64,000 nucleotides of DNA from Sipunculus nudus. Its lineage: Eukaryota; Annelida; Sipuncula; Golfingiida; Sipunculidae. The stretch spans positions 65,240,056-65,304,055 of the forward strand of contig CM049310.1 in assembly GCA_026874595.1 (NCBI GenBank), in the 5' to 3' direction. This document shows positions 12,008-23,927 of the stretch, piece by piece. The notes below the pieces were generated by a model. That model was not told the DNA's origin, made no database searches, and worked only from the letters and a program-made list of their open reading frames with translations. Position numbers and translations under genes: made by a program. The first letter of the stretch is position 1. The number at the start of each line of letters is the position of its first letter.

Positions 12008-12823
12008 TGACACAAATGTGCTACCCGCCTAGTGTATGTCAAATGGAATTTCATAAAATAATGAAATAAGTTAGGGAAAATATAATTTATGCGGTGCATT
12101 AGCAGGCCAGTTAATATTAAATTGGAATGTCAGATCATAAAGTGTAGTTGGAGAGACGGAGTTAATAATATTTGGTGAAGTTGTCAGCTGTTGTTGTCAT
12201 CATGTTTGTTTACATCCGTGCTGACGACGCTGGTGGATTGTTCAATAGTATTTTGTTTATTATGTAAGTAAATGGACTTACTGTACCATGATTTATTATA
12301 ATTAGATGACAGAAGGTTCTAGAGAATTCAGGTAATGTGTAATTTCCAATAGGTAAATTCTAGAAAATCCTGTAGGTGCTAGTCTTGACAAGAAACGACT
12401 TGATTATTCTAGAGACTTCTAGAAGTTTCGGTTACCCAGGTATAAATTGGGCGGTGTCAAGGCCGGTCAAGGGGGAAAAAGTGAATGAATTTGGAAGTTA
12501 TCGTCAACTGGTGACAGGTCGTTTTATGTCAACGACGGATTAGTTGAACACCGAGCGGGGTGTGTTATAAATTCCGCGAGGACAGTATCAGTCCTGGAGA
12601 GAATATAGATAGTTTTAGCCGATCAGGGCTTTAGAAGATATACATGATTGGTATTTGTTGAAGACGTTATTGTGAGATTGGAGCCAGTCAACGACCAGGG
12701 GGGCGAATTGTTGGATGTTACCGGAATAAACCGTGTTCTTCAGTTCAGACAACGAGTGGTATTTTGGACTTTTCAGTGTGAAAGAACTCGGGAATATATG
12801 TCCGCTGCGTGTGTGGTGTGACA
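12008..12823 (+). mobile_element. Solo LTR, 816 bp, with 5-bp target duplication
   Basis: GTCAT flanks both ends (12003-12007 and 12824-12828). The element starts TGACAC and ends GTGACA, the TG...CA rule of LTRs. Outside it, the left flank 'gaatagcttt-GTCAT' and right flank 'GTCAT-atacaagactgg' rejoin into the same repeat seen intact at 12940-12970. Inside are TATAAA boxes at 12441-12446 and 12566-12571 and an AATAAA at 12725-12730, about 100 bases from the end. Strand is set by these signals. No internal region remains, as after LTR-LTR recombination. Confidence 0.75.
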
Positions 12824-12828
12824 GTCAT

Positions 12829-13500
12829 ATACAAGACTGGTGGTGCCACCTACAATAATTTTTGCACAATGTGTGTCCCTGCTTATTTTTCAGGAGGGGT
12901 TTGATATATCAGTCTTAAAATTGGCATATGTGTTTATCTCTGATAGCTTCGAAGTATACAAGACTGGTGGTGCCAGCTACAATCGTTTTTGTGTTGTGTG
13001 CACCCATGCCAGAATTTAAGCAGTAATGTTTGTGTTATTGTTTCTTATTCAAAATGTTTAGTACTTGCATTGTTCATATACATGAAAAGTAATGGTCCAG
13101 CATTGAAGCATTATACCTGGTGTATTTCCCAATAAACAGGTTTGCATTAGGCCTGTAGGCCTTGTTGTAGAATAAATTAATGCCCTTTTTCGGAGGAGAT
13201 ATTTGCACTATTGGCCTAAAATTGTGCATATCCATAGATGTTGGACTCCTCCATCTTGTGCTCAAGACTGGTGGAGCCATCTCCAATCGTTCGCCGTGGT
13301 GTCCATCTGTACATGTGCTTGGGGTGAAAATTGCTCATATCTACGGATGGGTTCAAGGTATAGGTCTGAAATTTGGCATGTCCATCCATCTTGGAAAATT
13401 TTCTCGTAAATCAGACAGGTGGCACCTCTTCGCTTCCTGTTTTCTTGAAATAAATTAATGCTCTTTTCTCAAGAGTGATTCACCATATTGGCCCCCTTAT
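12829..13500 (+). repeat. E-like repeat, right part
   Basis: About three degenerate units with 'acaagactggtggtgccac', 'tttgcac' and 'tttgatatatcag' blocks, related to the family E core. The short open frames in it overlap on both strands and look fortuitous. Confidence 0.5.
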
Positions 13501-13739
13501 TTAGTGAGAAAAAATGTTGTTTCTCAAGTTGATAGATGGAAGAAACCATAGTCACTTGCAAAGTGTAAGTATATGCTGCTGAAGATGGGGGGCCATTTCT
13601 TAAAGGGGGGGGGGGGAGGGAGGGATTAATTGTCTGGGGATACTATGGCACCTGCAGTGCCAAGAAATATCTAGTTAATATATAGATATCTACAGTACAT
13701 CTAAATTTATGATGCATTGATATGTTTCCTTTTTTTCAG
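13501..13739. other. Unassigned segment with a G-rich tract before a candidate exon
   Basis: A G-rich run lies near 13604-13623. Towards the right end a pyrimidine-rich stretch ending TTTTTTCAG (13731-13739) looks like a splice acceptor. Confidence 0.4.
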
Positions 13740-13805
13740 AAGCAAGATGCAAGAATCATAGTTGGTCTTTTCTATGAAACTATGGCAAGACGAGTTTTTT
13801 GTGAG
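13740..13805 (+). CDS. Candidate internal exon (22 codons) of an unrecognised host gene
   Basis: A 66-base segment is preceded by a pyrimidine tract and CAG and followed by GAG|GTAAGA. Only one frame is open; it starts and ends on a codon boundary (phase 0 in and out) and includes [18 protein letters not shown], which has ordinary protein composition. I do not recognise the protein. The segment is not part of any repeat family I could define here. A 22-codon open frame with splice-like borders can arise by chance, so this needs transcript or homology support. Confidence 0.4.
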
Positions 13806-13912
13806 GTAAGATAGGATACTAGGATGTTCCCTTGCATATGGATCTCATTTTGAATATTTTTCGTAAGTAGTTACTATAGTCCATTCCACTACCCCTGTCC
13901 ACCTCATTCTTT

Positions 13913-14201
13913 AGCTCAGCTGACTATAAGTCATCTGAGCTATAGTTATGGTCCTTTGTCCATTGTCCCTCTGTCGTGCTGTCTGTCTGTCCATTAGACT
14001 GGCATGTTTTGATACCATTAGACCTACGAATATAAAATTTGCCCCAAGATCTCCTACCAAACCGAAAACTGGGTCACTGCGACTTAGTTCCTTTGAGAAA
14101 TTAAGGAAAAACCTCAAATTAAGGAAAAACCTCAAATTTCCATTAAAAACCTATTATCACACTCCAGGACAGACTTATATCAAAACCACTTATCTGTTTT
14201 T
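13913..14201 (+). mobile_element. Family A2 5' end fragment
   Basis: It has AGCTCAGCTGACT, the hairpin partner and a short GTCT tract, then an A2 core start with a small tandem duplication ('attaaggaaaaacctcaa' at about 14099 and 14117). It is cut by another A2 5' end at 14202. Confidence 0.6.
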
Positions 14202-15275
14202 AGCTCAGCTGACTATAAGTAATCTGAGCTTAAGTCATGGTCCTATGTCCGTCGGCTGTCTGTCCGTACGTCTGACCATTAAACTGGCATGTTTCCAAGC
14301 CGTTTGACCTACAAATCTTAAATTTGGCATACAATTAGATGTCCCCGAAATCTCCTACCATACCAAAAATTGGATCACTAGGACTCTGTCCTTCAAGATA
14401 TTGACGAAAAACCTCCGTTTTCCATTAAAAACCCATTGTTACACTTCAAGACTGCCTAACATCATAACCAATGATCTGAATTTGATCATGGTAAATATGC
14501 TTATTCTTCCATACATTTTCTATGCATATACCAAAACTTAGGTCAGTATTGCATAATTTATTGAAGTTATGGGCCTGAACATCATGCATCTTGTAAAAAT
14601 CTGGAAATATATTTACTCACTTAACATAAGAGTTGCTAAAGCTAGAGACTTTTTTTCAGGGATATAACTTCATTTAATCAAGATTCATTTGTATACCAAA
14701 AATTAGATCTGAATTTTTCAAAATTTAAAAGTCATTTGCATACATATAAAATCAGTACTAAATTTTGCCCAACTTTGGCCATGGCATGTTTTTTTATGTT
14801 GATTTAATTTTCAATTCATGCACACATAAGGATTTTAGCTGCTAAATTCTGAAATTTGAAAGGAATTGACCAAAAACTGTAGCTTTTATTACAGATTTAT
14901 GAGACCATGTCACTCCTAGGCTCTACTGAAGCCCATCTTTTGTCCCCTTATTGACCTTTCAGGCCAATTATGCTTGCTTGAAGCAAGGCATACACTGCAG
15001 CCAGCCAGCTCTTGGTAGCCTTCAGCTGGATCGTCCAACCTCCTCCTCTAGTAGTTATTTTGGCAAAAAACATAACAATAAAGAAAAATTTAAAAAATTA
15101 TTTGGTTTATAATAACAACTTTAAGAAAAATTAATGGAAAAGGAATTTTATCATAATAAGTAACAGGGAATTACCTTGCAATTACTGATGTTTTATGCAT
15201 CTTCCATGTATGGCTGAAAATGTATTTCAAATGGCACCATTGGGTATTTTTTCATTTCAATCATAAAAATGAAAA
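14202..15275 (+). mobile_element. Family A2 element, 5' part
   Basis: A second AGCTCAGCTGACT terminus starts at 14202. The body matches 7240-7760 and 57130-57900. No family A 3' end follows before an inverted family B element begins near 15276. Confidence 0.55.
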
Positions 15276-16835
15276 ACAAGAAGACCAGAGGTCACGCGCT
15301 TGCTGGAAACACTCTAACCTAGATTGGAAGACAGATAACCTTAACATGTCATAAAGAAAACAAAGAGAAAGAAAATGAGCCATTGTTTGTAAAGACTGGA
15401 TCAATATTGACAAAGTTATGATGATAATAATAATCTGACGTGTTTTCATGACTTTGACCTTGAACTTTGACCTATTTAAAATACATATACAGCTTCAAGA
15501 AATTGTTCCAATATATGATAGGTGAAAGTTGCAAAGTGATTCCTGGTAAACTGTGGCCTATAAAATGCGATTATAACAGAGGCAAGAACCAGCAAGAAAG
15601 CAACATTTAGGACAACTTGCAAACAGACAGACATATTGACAAAGTGACACAAATTTGAGACCAGGTGACTAGACTTAGTTATGTAGAAGACGAAGGTGAA
15701 AAAAAATGAGCCAAAGATGTTAAGATAGGATCAGAATGGACAAAGTTATGATGAAAATAACATTCATGACATATTGACAAAGCGGCACAAAGTTCAGACA
15801 AAAATACTGAACTATGTTATGATGAAGACAGAGGAAAAAAGTAGGCTACGGTTTATGAAATTTAGGTTTAAAGTTTAAGAGATATGGGCAATAAATGATA
15901 TGTTGTAGTGTTTCTTGTGCAGTGCCCCCTAGCGGCTATTTTCCAAAACTGAAAAATCACTTTCGAGATATTAGTGTATTACATAAGATGTATCAGTTTC
16001 CAAAGGATTCCTGCAAAACTGTGGCCTGTAGAATGCTATATGTTAGACACAAGAACAAGCAAGAAGGCAAAATAGATGACAACTGACAGATAGACAGACC
16101 TACTGTCATATTGACACAAAGCTGAGGCCAGATGACTTGACCAAGTTATGGAGAAGACTCAGGGGAAGAAATTAAGCTATAGTTTATGTAATTCAGGTGT
16201 AAACTTTCGGAAATATTGTCAAAAAATTATACATTGATGAAGTTAAGTGCAGCACCCCCAGCGCCCCCAGCGGCCATATCCCGAAAATGAAAGCTCAATT
16301 TTGAGATATTGGTGTAAGACATAAGATTCACCAATATCAAAAAGATTTCTTGCAAAACTGTGGCCTGTAGAATGCTATAGGTAAGACAGAAGCACCAGCA
16401 AGAAGGTGAAATTTAGGTCAACTGACAGACAGACAGACATACTGACAAAGTGACACAAAGTTGAGCAAAGATGACAAGACCATGTCATGAAGAAGACACA
16501 GAGGAAGAAAATGAGCCTATGTTTGTGAAGATAGGACCAATAGTGACAAAGTTATGATGAAAATAAAATTTTGATGTTTTTTTATGACCTTGACCTTTGA
16601 CTTATGCCAACCTATAACAATAGGCTACCAGGACTTATGACTTTCAATCATCCCTGAAAGTTTAAGATCGATTGCTACAAAATTGTAGCCAGGAGCGTAC
16701 TTGCCAGAAATGGTAATAATATAGACAGACAGACAGAGAAGGAGAGACAGACAGACAGATAGAGAGACAGACAACAGACATCTGAAGTTTCCATTAGGGT
16801 TTTTCCTGTCGGACATACCGACTTAAACTGGGACA
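15276..16835 (-). mobile_element. Family B element in reverse orientation
   Basis: Read on the minus strand it ends with TTTCCAGCAAGCGCGTGACC, a GGTC hairpin partner and a TCTTGTT tail, close to the family B 3' terminus. The 'caggccacagttttgcagga' and 'ggaaatagccgctagggggc' blocks of family B appear reversed near 15950-16030 and 16260-16370. Near the right end a GACAGACA microsatellite (16715-16775) is the reversed GTCT tract. The right limit is approximate. Confidence 0.6.
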
Positions 16836-18799
16836 GATAGCAATGGCAGCAATATAGTCCTCAATATTTATACATATAATTATATGTGTGTGTGCAAGTT
16901 AATAAACAAAAAAAGTGTTTAATTTTTTTTTCAATGAAGAGACAATGCAACAGCCATGAATATGTAGTATTTCTATGCATGACAGAAATAAAAATAATAC
17001 AAGTCCAACTGATTCCTTGGCAGTTCTTCTATTCTTTACTGCTGGAAATAAGAAAAAGCAATGAAAATGAAAATTGAAGAGTTGAACTTCCACAGTGCGG
17101 AAATGCAAGCGAAGCCGCATTTGTGTTAGACAGAGACATGACCTCTGGGTAAGGGAGACGTGACCTTTCAGTTCTGGACAAGCAGGTGCCGCACATGACC
17201 ATCTTTAAGGCCTGGCTTAAATTAGGGCCGTCTTAAAGAAGCAAGGCGGCCGGTCAGCCTGCGTCCGGGAATGATAAAATTCCAAAAGTTCCTGCCCATC
17301 ACGGATTAACTGTAATGTCCCCTTCATGTATCTGTAATGTGAAATATATGTTAAAAATTGGAATCTTTAGTAAAAAAAGAAAAGCAGGTATGAAGTGGTA
17401 AGTACACTTGACACGGGCGCGATGGAAGTTTAAGAGGAACCGTGGTAATCCCAAGCTGTAGTTGAATTGATTTGACCCCAGAGTTTGCAGTCCTAACTTA
17501 AATAGCCATTGGATGGGCTCTTTTTTATACCCAGAACACCAGAAGAGGCTTGAGAATGAATGAAGGATGGGGCCATTTTAAGTGCGAAAAACCTGAGAAT
17601 TTGCAATTTAGAAAAATGACAGGGACCTTCTTAGCCCGTTCCAGCTTAGGGAACGGTCATTAGAATATTGTCGGGAATCCACATTATCCTACCTGTGGGC
17701 TGGGAAGGTCAAGAAAACCACATTTATACGGGATCCATAAATTTGTATGTCCATTTTTGTCATTAATAAATACATATATCTATAACGCGGACAGCTGGAG
17801 AATTCACAGAGAATTCATCATGATGATTTCATTAAATGTGAGCAAAAGTACAATTTATTTCCTTAAGAACCTGTAAATTTGATATCCTGCATGGTTTTGT
17901 TACGGTTTGCACAATAAACTGTTGAAACATTATTTAGTGTTTTGCGTTTACGTCTAATGTAAGATTGGTAGTCAATGTTAGCTGGTGATCCAGATTGGTG
18001 TTAGTGGCAATCCCATATTTTTTGCACTTAAAATTCTTAATTTTGAACAGGTTATTATTTCGGTTATTTAACAGTGAATAAATGTCTTAAGAGTAATATA
18101 AGTGTAGATTTTAAGTGATTTTAATGTCTAATTAAAAGTATCATCGCATTTAAAAACTCTCCGGAAATTCTCCGTGAATTCTCCGCGTTTAGATATTGAC
18201 TGATATTCATGCAATTTTGTTTCCTTTGTCGTGCCCTGGACAAAATTTAAGACGAGATGGACTAAACCCCGCCCCAGTAGGATAGTTTGGACACCGAAGA
18301 AACAAACCCTCGCAGGAAATGCGATGGGACGGGCTCTTTCTTATTCGGTGAACGCTTGAACAGGGTGGTACATGATTGAAAAAAAATCTTCACTGTCATC
18401 TTGGTAACAGAATAAATATTTTTTAAATTTCATAGAGACTTGGTCACCCAATAACAGCAGAAAAAATGTTCATTAAAATATTGTCTGGTGTCCATTGTAC
18501 CCTGGCCCACTGCCGGGATCCAAAGAGAAGCCTGAATTTTACTGCCAAAACACAACCCCCCCCCCCCCCAAAAAAAAAAAACAACTTTTATTTATTTTAT
18601 TTTATTTTTTATTGCTGGATGTAGTTGAATATCATTGTTTATTTGTAAAAAAAAATAAGATGCAATTCATTGAATGAAAGAGATTTTATTAAATATATTG
18701 ATACATTTTTAGAACAGATTGATATTTTATTTTTTTTATTTTTTTATTTTTAGATAGACTATTTGTTACCTCAAATCTGTACTCATGGTCAAATACATA
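16836..18799. other. Low-copy intergenic or intronic sequence
   Basis: No family termini are seen. It includes a slightly GC-richer patch (about 17080-17330) and a mixed C-run/A-run tract near 18547-18582. 'GGAATTCTCCG'-like blocks recur near 18165-18190. Open frames are short and without family features. Confidence 0.4.
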
Positions 18800-19265
18800 T
18801 GTTGTTGGTGTCTATAGGACCAGTATAGGGTGTATATATAGTGTAACAAGATATGTTACCCTGCTCCCACCAACAAAAATTTCAAGCCCCCAGAAAGCTT
18901 ATTTCAGCTGAGGACAGTATATGCCTTATTATACACAGGCTAATAGTGTTTTGGACCACCTCATCTCCACCAGACTCATCACACACCTGGTATGGGTATC
19001 TTTGCAATCCATTGACACCCACTGGCTGGCATTTCAAAGCATTTGGCTCAACTCCCTCAGAAAAAAATTAGGACCAGTTTGAAATTTTAAAATACGGTCA
19101 TAGCACTGTACTTGGTATATACATTCATGTTGTTGGTGTCCTTAGGACCAGTTTAGGGTGTATATACAGGGAAACAAGATAATATTACCCTGCTGACACA
19201 AACAAAACTTTCAAGCCCCCAGAAACCTGATTTCAGGCCAGTTTATGCTTATACACAGTCAAATA
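18800..19265 (+). repeat. Family F dispersed repeat, left block
   Basis: It shares 'tcaagcccccagaaa', 'ccattgacacccactggctg' and 'cagggaaacaagataatatta' with 20636-21185. The unit is about 330-370 bases, and the two blocks are separated by about 1.4 kb of unrelated sequence. No termini were recognised. Confidence 0.6.
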
Positions 19266-20635
19266 CAATTACTCTGCCCCAAGCAGATAATAATTTTATG
19301 CTCGCCACACCATCAGTGTTTTGTGTGTTGGGCGCCAATAAAAGGAAATTATACCGGGGGGGGGGGGGGACAGTACTAGTATTTACACAAATATTTAAAG
19401 CCCAAGACCTGCCTTGTTGAAAAGAAGGTAATGATAACCAAAATCAGTTAAAAACTGTCCCGACAAATAGTGAGAATACTTGGAGGGTGGACATCGTTAT
19501 AAGTAGGGCGGCGCTGGGCGATAATTAAGGTAACACTGTGTTCTGGGAAATCTGGTACTCTTAACGTATGGAAACCCATAGCCGGCAGCGTGAGGACCTT
19601 GCTAAATAAGCAGATTCATTTGAAACAAGTAGTTTAATTTTATCTGCAGTATAACCAGTTCATGAAGACGCGGAATTAACTAGGAGAGGGTGAATATCCA
19701 ATATGGCGGCACTGCTTACAAGAGGGCAGAAGTTCAAGGTCGCTAGATTTTGAATAATGATTACAGAGGACCTAACTTTGACAAGAAGGGTCACGATTAG
19801 TAAATATATGTTACATACATCCCCATCCGTATTCTAACTGGACTAAAAACTCCATTAAATATTATATTAAGAAAGATTTGGGGCAACCATAATGCACTGC
19901 AAACGGGAAGTAAGTACCGGCCAATAGCAGTCTAGGTCATTGTTTGAGAAGACATGCCCGCGCTTGGACAAGATCACTCGTCAACCAGGACTCGGCAACC
20001 ATCTACCACTAGTACCAGGAGAAACGACGACCAGTGAATTCATCCGTCAGGAAAAATGACAACCAGCAACGTACTATCTGGAAGAGTCAGGGAGGATGGA
20101 TCCGAGTGGACCATCCACTATCCAGTGAGCTATGGAGGAGGGTCCTACGGGGATCATCCATAATTTAATGATTCAGGGAGGATGGATCTGTGGGGACCAT
20201 CCACAATCTGTGAGACCTGGGTAAGATCTGTGGAGATCATCCACAATTTTGTGAGACTGGGGGATGGATCCAGAGGAACCATCCACATAATCACTAGGAC
20301 AAGGATGATGGTTCCGAGGGGAACATCAACAATCTTAGGTTAAATATCCAGTCACTTGGGTGGGGGGGCTTTCAGCCTGTGGCGTGTTGTACCCCACCTT
20401 CCCGTCAGTGGGAAAGAAGGGATAATTGCTGAATATGTTGAATATGGAAATTTTAATGTTATTTTTAATAAACCTCGGCCAGTTTTTTCCCACAATTCCA
20501 TGTCTTGTGCACTTCTTTCAGCACTTCCGAAAACAGAGCAAGTGACTGGATGGGTATGAATGATATTATCAAGTTTTGATTAATTATGGGATAACTGTGA
20601 GCAGGTTCGGGTGTGTGCATGTTTGTGTGACAGAG
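19266..20635. other. Sequence splitting family F; origin unknown
   Basis: It interrupts the family F array and is more GC-rich than its surroundings. It has a G run near 19356-19369, the minisatellite at 20090-20340 and no clear target duplication. It may be an insertion, but I could not fix its borders. No convincing coding region. Confidence 0.35.
20090..20340 (+). repeat. Degenerate minisatellite of GGATGGATCC / CCATCCAC units
   Basis: About four units of 55-65 bases each pair a 'ggatggatcc' or similar block with 'accatccac' or 'atcatccac' roughly 20 bases later. Each could fold into a small hairpin. Confidence 0.6.
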
Positions 20636-21185
20636 CATAAATAGGTTTTGGCATCCTTCATCTCCACAAAACTCAACACACACACCTGGTTTGGGTATAT
20701 TTGCAATCCATTGACACCCACTGGCTGGCATCTCCAAGCATATAGCTCAACTTCTTCAGAAAAAAAATATAGGACCAGTTTGAAATTTTAAAATATGGTC
20801 ATAACACTGTACTTGGTATATACATTCATCCATATTTTGGACCCCAAATTAAAACTAATGTTCCCACAAACATGGTTTTGGTGTCATTAGGCCCAATTCA
20901 GGGTGTATATACAGGGAAACAAGATAATATATTACCCTGCTGACACAAACAAAAATTTTAAGCCCCCAGAAACCTGATTTCAGGGCAGTTTATGCTTATA
21001 CACAGTCAGAAAGGTTTTGGCACCCTTCATATCCACAAAACTCAACACACACACCTGATTTGGGTATCATTGCAATCCATTGACACCCACTGGCTGGCAT
21101 CTCCAAGCATTTAGCTCAACTCTTCAGAAACAAACTTTAGACCACTTTAAAGTTTTTCAAATCTGGTCATAGTGGTTTATGCAGA
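20636..21185 (+). repeat. Family F dispersed repeat, right block
   Basis: Two head-to-tail units ('ggttttggca' at about 20644 and 21010, spacing near 367) carry 'caatccattgacacccactg' and 'agcccccagaaacctgattt'. Confidence 0.65.
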
Positions 21186-21266
21186 AATCTATTGTTCTGA
21201 TCTCAAATCTTAAAGAGTGGTCATAGAACATTGGTTGGTTCTTGTATGATTTTATTCAATTTACAG

Positions 21267-21361
21267 TCAACATGCAGGAAAACATGGCATTTTATTTTAC
21301 TTCGATACACCAACAATAAACAAGCTAAGGACAAGTGAAGAGGCTACCATACATATCTTAG
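21267..21361 (+). CDS. Second candidate internal exon (31 codons), weak
   Basis: The segment is bounded by TTATTCAATTTACAG and TTAG|GTAAAG. One frame is open (one base completing a codon, 31 codons, one base left over) and includes HGILFYFDTPTINKLRTSEE. I do not recognise it. Chance of an open frame this long is substantial, and the phase does not by itself link to the candidate at 13740-13805. Confidence 0.27.
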
Positions 21362-21604
21362 GTAAAGGAAAACAGCAAGGGTTGTTTACATTGAGGACAT
21401 GTGGCAACCAGGTGGTTGGCGCTGGTCTGTGAAGCTTACGAAGCAACAATCAAAGGAAGACAATAACAACACAATAGAAGTCTTCTTCATTGACCATCGC
21501 ACACCCATAGAACATGGCTCCAACTGTCAAATGTAATGCGCCTGCCGAAATTAACTATCACATACTGCCGCCACTTATGGTCATGGCAATAGGATGTACT
21601 TTTT
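21362..21604. other. Low-copy sequence after the candidate exon
   Basis: No repeat terminus, RNA or further splice pair stands out. Confidence 0.35.
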
Positions 21605-22164
21605 AGCTCAGCTGACTATCAGTCATCTGAGCTATAGTCGTGGTCCATTGTCCGTCGTCTGTCCATCTGTCCGGATGTCCGTGCTGTAAGACGGGGGCAT
21701 GGGTCGAGCTCTTGGACCTATGAATCTGTAATTCTTCTTTTTTTTTTTATTTTTTTTTATCTTTTTTTTTTTTTTAGATGTCCCCAAAATCTACTGCCAT
21801 GCCGAAAATTGGGTCAATAGGACTTCGTTCCTTCAAGATATTAAGGAAAAACCTCAATTTTTTATTAGAAATCTATTTTCACACTTCAGGACTGCCTATT
21901 ATCAAAACCACTCATCTGGTTTTCTTCATATTTACCATAAATATTCCTCTAAATAGTTCCTATGTACATGCCAGATATTAAGTCAGTATTATATAATTAA
22001 AAAAAGTTATGGGCCCAAACATAATGGACTTTGTAAAAAAATCAGGAAGATATTTGGTCACTTAAGACCAAAAGTGTTAAAGGCAGGACTTTTTTCCAGT
22101 AATACAACTTTAATTAATCAAAATTTAATTGTATACCAAAAATTAGATCAAAATCTGTTAAATT
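21605..22164 (+). mobile_element. Family A2 element, 5' part
   Basis: It starts AGCTCAGCTGACTATCAG and matches 6379-6950 closely in the core ('gggtcaataggactt'). A T-rich run (21735-21775) replaces part of the copy at 6379. It stops where a family C 5' end begins at 22165. Confidence 0.6.
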
Positions 22165-22330
22165 TTTAGCAAACCTGTGAGCTTATGCGATGGTGTGGCG
22201 TCGTCCGGCGGCTGTCGTCCGTCGTCTGTACATTAACCTATACTATCTTGAAAACGGCAAGAATTAGCATCATCAATTTTATGCTTAAAATTAGTCATCT
22301 AAAAAACTCTATCGGATTTTGCTTATTTTT

Positions 22331-23927
22331 ATGCCCCCGCCACAAAGTGGCCGGGGCATATAGTTTTACCCATGTCTGTCATTCCGTCATTCTGTCATTC
22401 CGTCATTCCGTCATTCCGAAATGAAACAGTTGTATGGACTTTTTTTTGCAATGCCTGCAGATATTGGCCTGATTTTTGGTGTGTGGGCAGATATAGACCA
22501 GTTACAGATCGAGTTCGCGTTTTGTCCCGGTTGACCTACTTTTGACCGTTTTACGGCTCCTAAACTTAGAAAATTTCATGAAAAATAGAAATATTCATGA
22601 CAGATACACATGTACCGACTTTTTTTCGTAATGCCTGCAGATATTGGCCTGATTTTAGGTAGGTGAGCAGATATAGACCAGTTACAGATCAAGTTCGCGT
22701 TTCGTCCTGGTTGACCTACTTTTGACCGTTTTTACGGCTCCTGAACATAGAAAATTTCATGAAAAATATGAAATTTCATGACAAATACACATGTACGAAC
22801 TTTTTTTCGCAGTGCCTGCAGATATTGGCCTGATTTTTGGTGTGTGGACTGATATAGACCAGTTACAGATCGAGTTCGCGTTTCGTCCTGGTTGACCTAC
22901 TTTTGACTGTTTTACAGCTCCTAAACTTAGAAAATTTAATGAAAAATAGAAATATTCATGACAGATACACATGTACGGACTTTTTTTCGCAATGCCTGCA
23001 GATATTGGCCTGATTTTCGGTGTGTGGGCAAATATAGACCAGTTACAGATCAAGTTCGCGTTTCGTCCCGGTTGACCTACTTTTGACCGTTGTACAAACA
23101 TAGAAAATTTCATGAAAAATAGAAATATTCATGAAAGATACACATGTACAGACTTTTTTTCGCAATGCCTGCAGATATTGGCCTGATTTTTGGTGTGTGG
23201 GCAGATATAGACCTGTTACAGATCGAGTTCGCGTTTCGTCCTGGTTGACCTACTATTGACCGTTTTACGGCTCCTGAACATAGAAAATTTCATGAAAAAT
23301 ATGAAATATCATGACGGTGCTCTAACAAAGAAAATTTCATAAAAAGGTGCATATGTATGGACTTTTTTTCGCAATGCCTGCAGATACGGGCCTGATTTTT
23401 GGTGTGTAGGCAGATAATGACCAGTTACAGATCGAGTTCTTGTTTTCTCTCAGTTGACCTACTTTTGACCATTTGACTGCTCCTGAACATAGAAAGTTTC
23501 ATGAAAAATTATAAATTTTCATAACAAATGCATATGTACTTACTTTTTTTCCTCAATGCCTGCAGATACCACCCAGATTTTTTATGTTTCGGCAGATAAT
23601 GACAGTTACAGATCGAGTTCGCGTTTCATCCCGGTTGACCTACTTTTGATTGTTTTACGGCTCCTAAACATAGAAAATTTAAAGAAAGACAGAAATTTTT
23701 ATGGAAAATGCACATGTATGGACTTTTTTCACAATGCCTGCATATACTGGCATGATTTTTGGTGTGTTGCTTGATAATGACCCGTTACAGATCGAGTTTG
23801 CATTTTGCCCTTGTTGACCTACTTTTGACCATACGACACCTCCTGAACTTAAAAAAATTTTCAAAATTTTACAAATGTTTCTAATTTGCCCAAGGCGGGG
23901 GCATTCGTGTCGTTCCGACACATCTAG
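22331..23927 (+). mobile_element. Family D Helentron-like element nested in family C
   Basis: The 5' end ATGCCCCCGCCACAAAGTGG pairs with the following CCGGGGCAT. The 3' side has GGCGGGGGCAT, the exact inverted complement of the first 11 bases, followed by a GTGTCG-TTC-CGACAC hairpin and CTAG at 23924-23927. The core is a tandem array. A flanking direct repeat TG(C/T)TTATTTTT is present on both sides, whereas the uninterrupted C copies have it once. Confidence 0.75.
22440..23880 (+). repeat. About 180-bp tandem array in family D
   Basis: The block 'aatgcctgcagatattggcc' recurs at about 22450, 22630, 22811 and 22991, and in decaying form to about 23740, for roughly eight units. Each also has 'ttacagatcgagttcgcgtt' and 'ttgacctacttttga'. 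Confidence 0.85.

Noticed and set aside
12008-12823. Identity with the Steamer retrotransposon of clams
   Set aside because: As I recall, Steamer LTRs are much shorter (under 200 bp), and I see no matching features.
13948-14307. 119-codon open frame across two A2 5' ends
   Set aside because: It reads through GTCT tracts and terminal hairpins and contains a small tandem duplication; it is not conserved in other A2 copies.
22757-23113. 118-codon repetitive open frame on the minus strand
   Set aside because: It is simply two family D tandem units read in a frame without stops; the other units break it.
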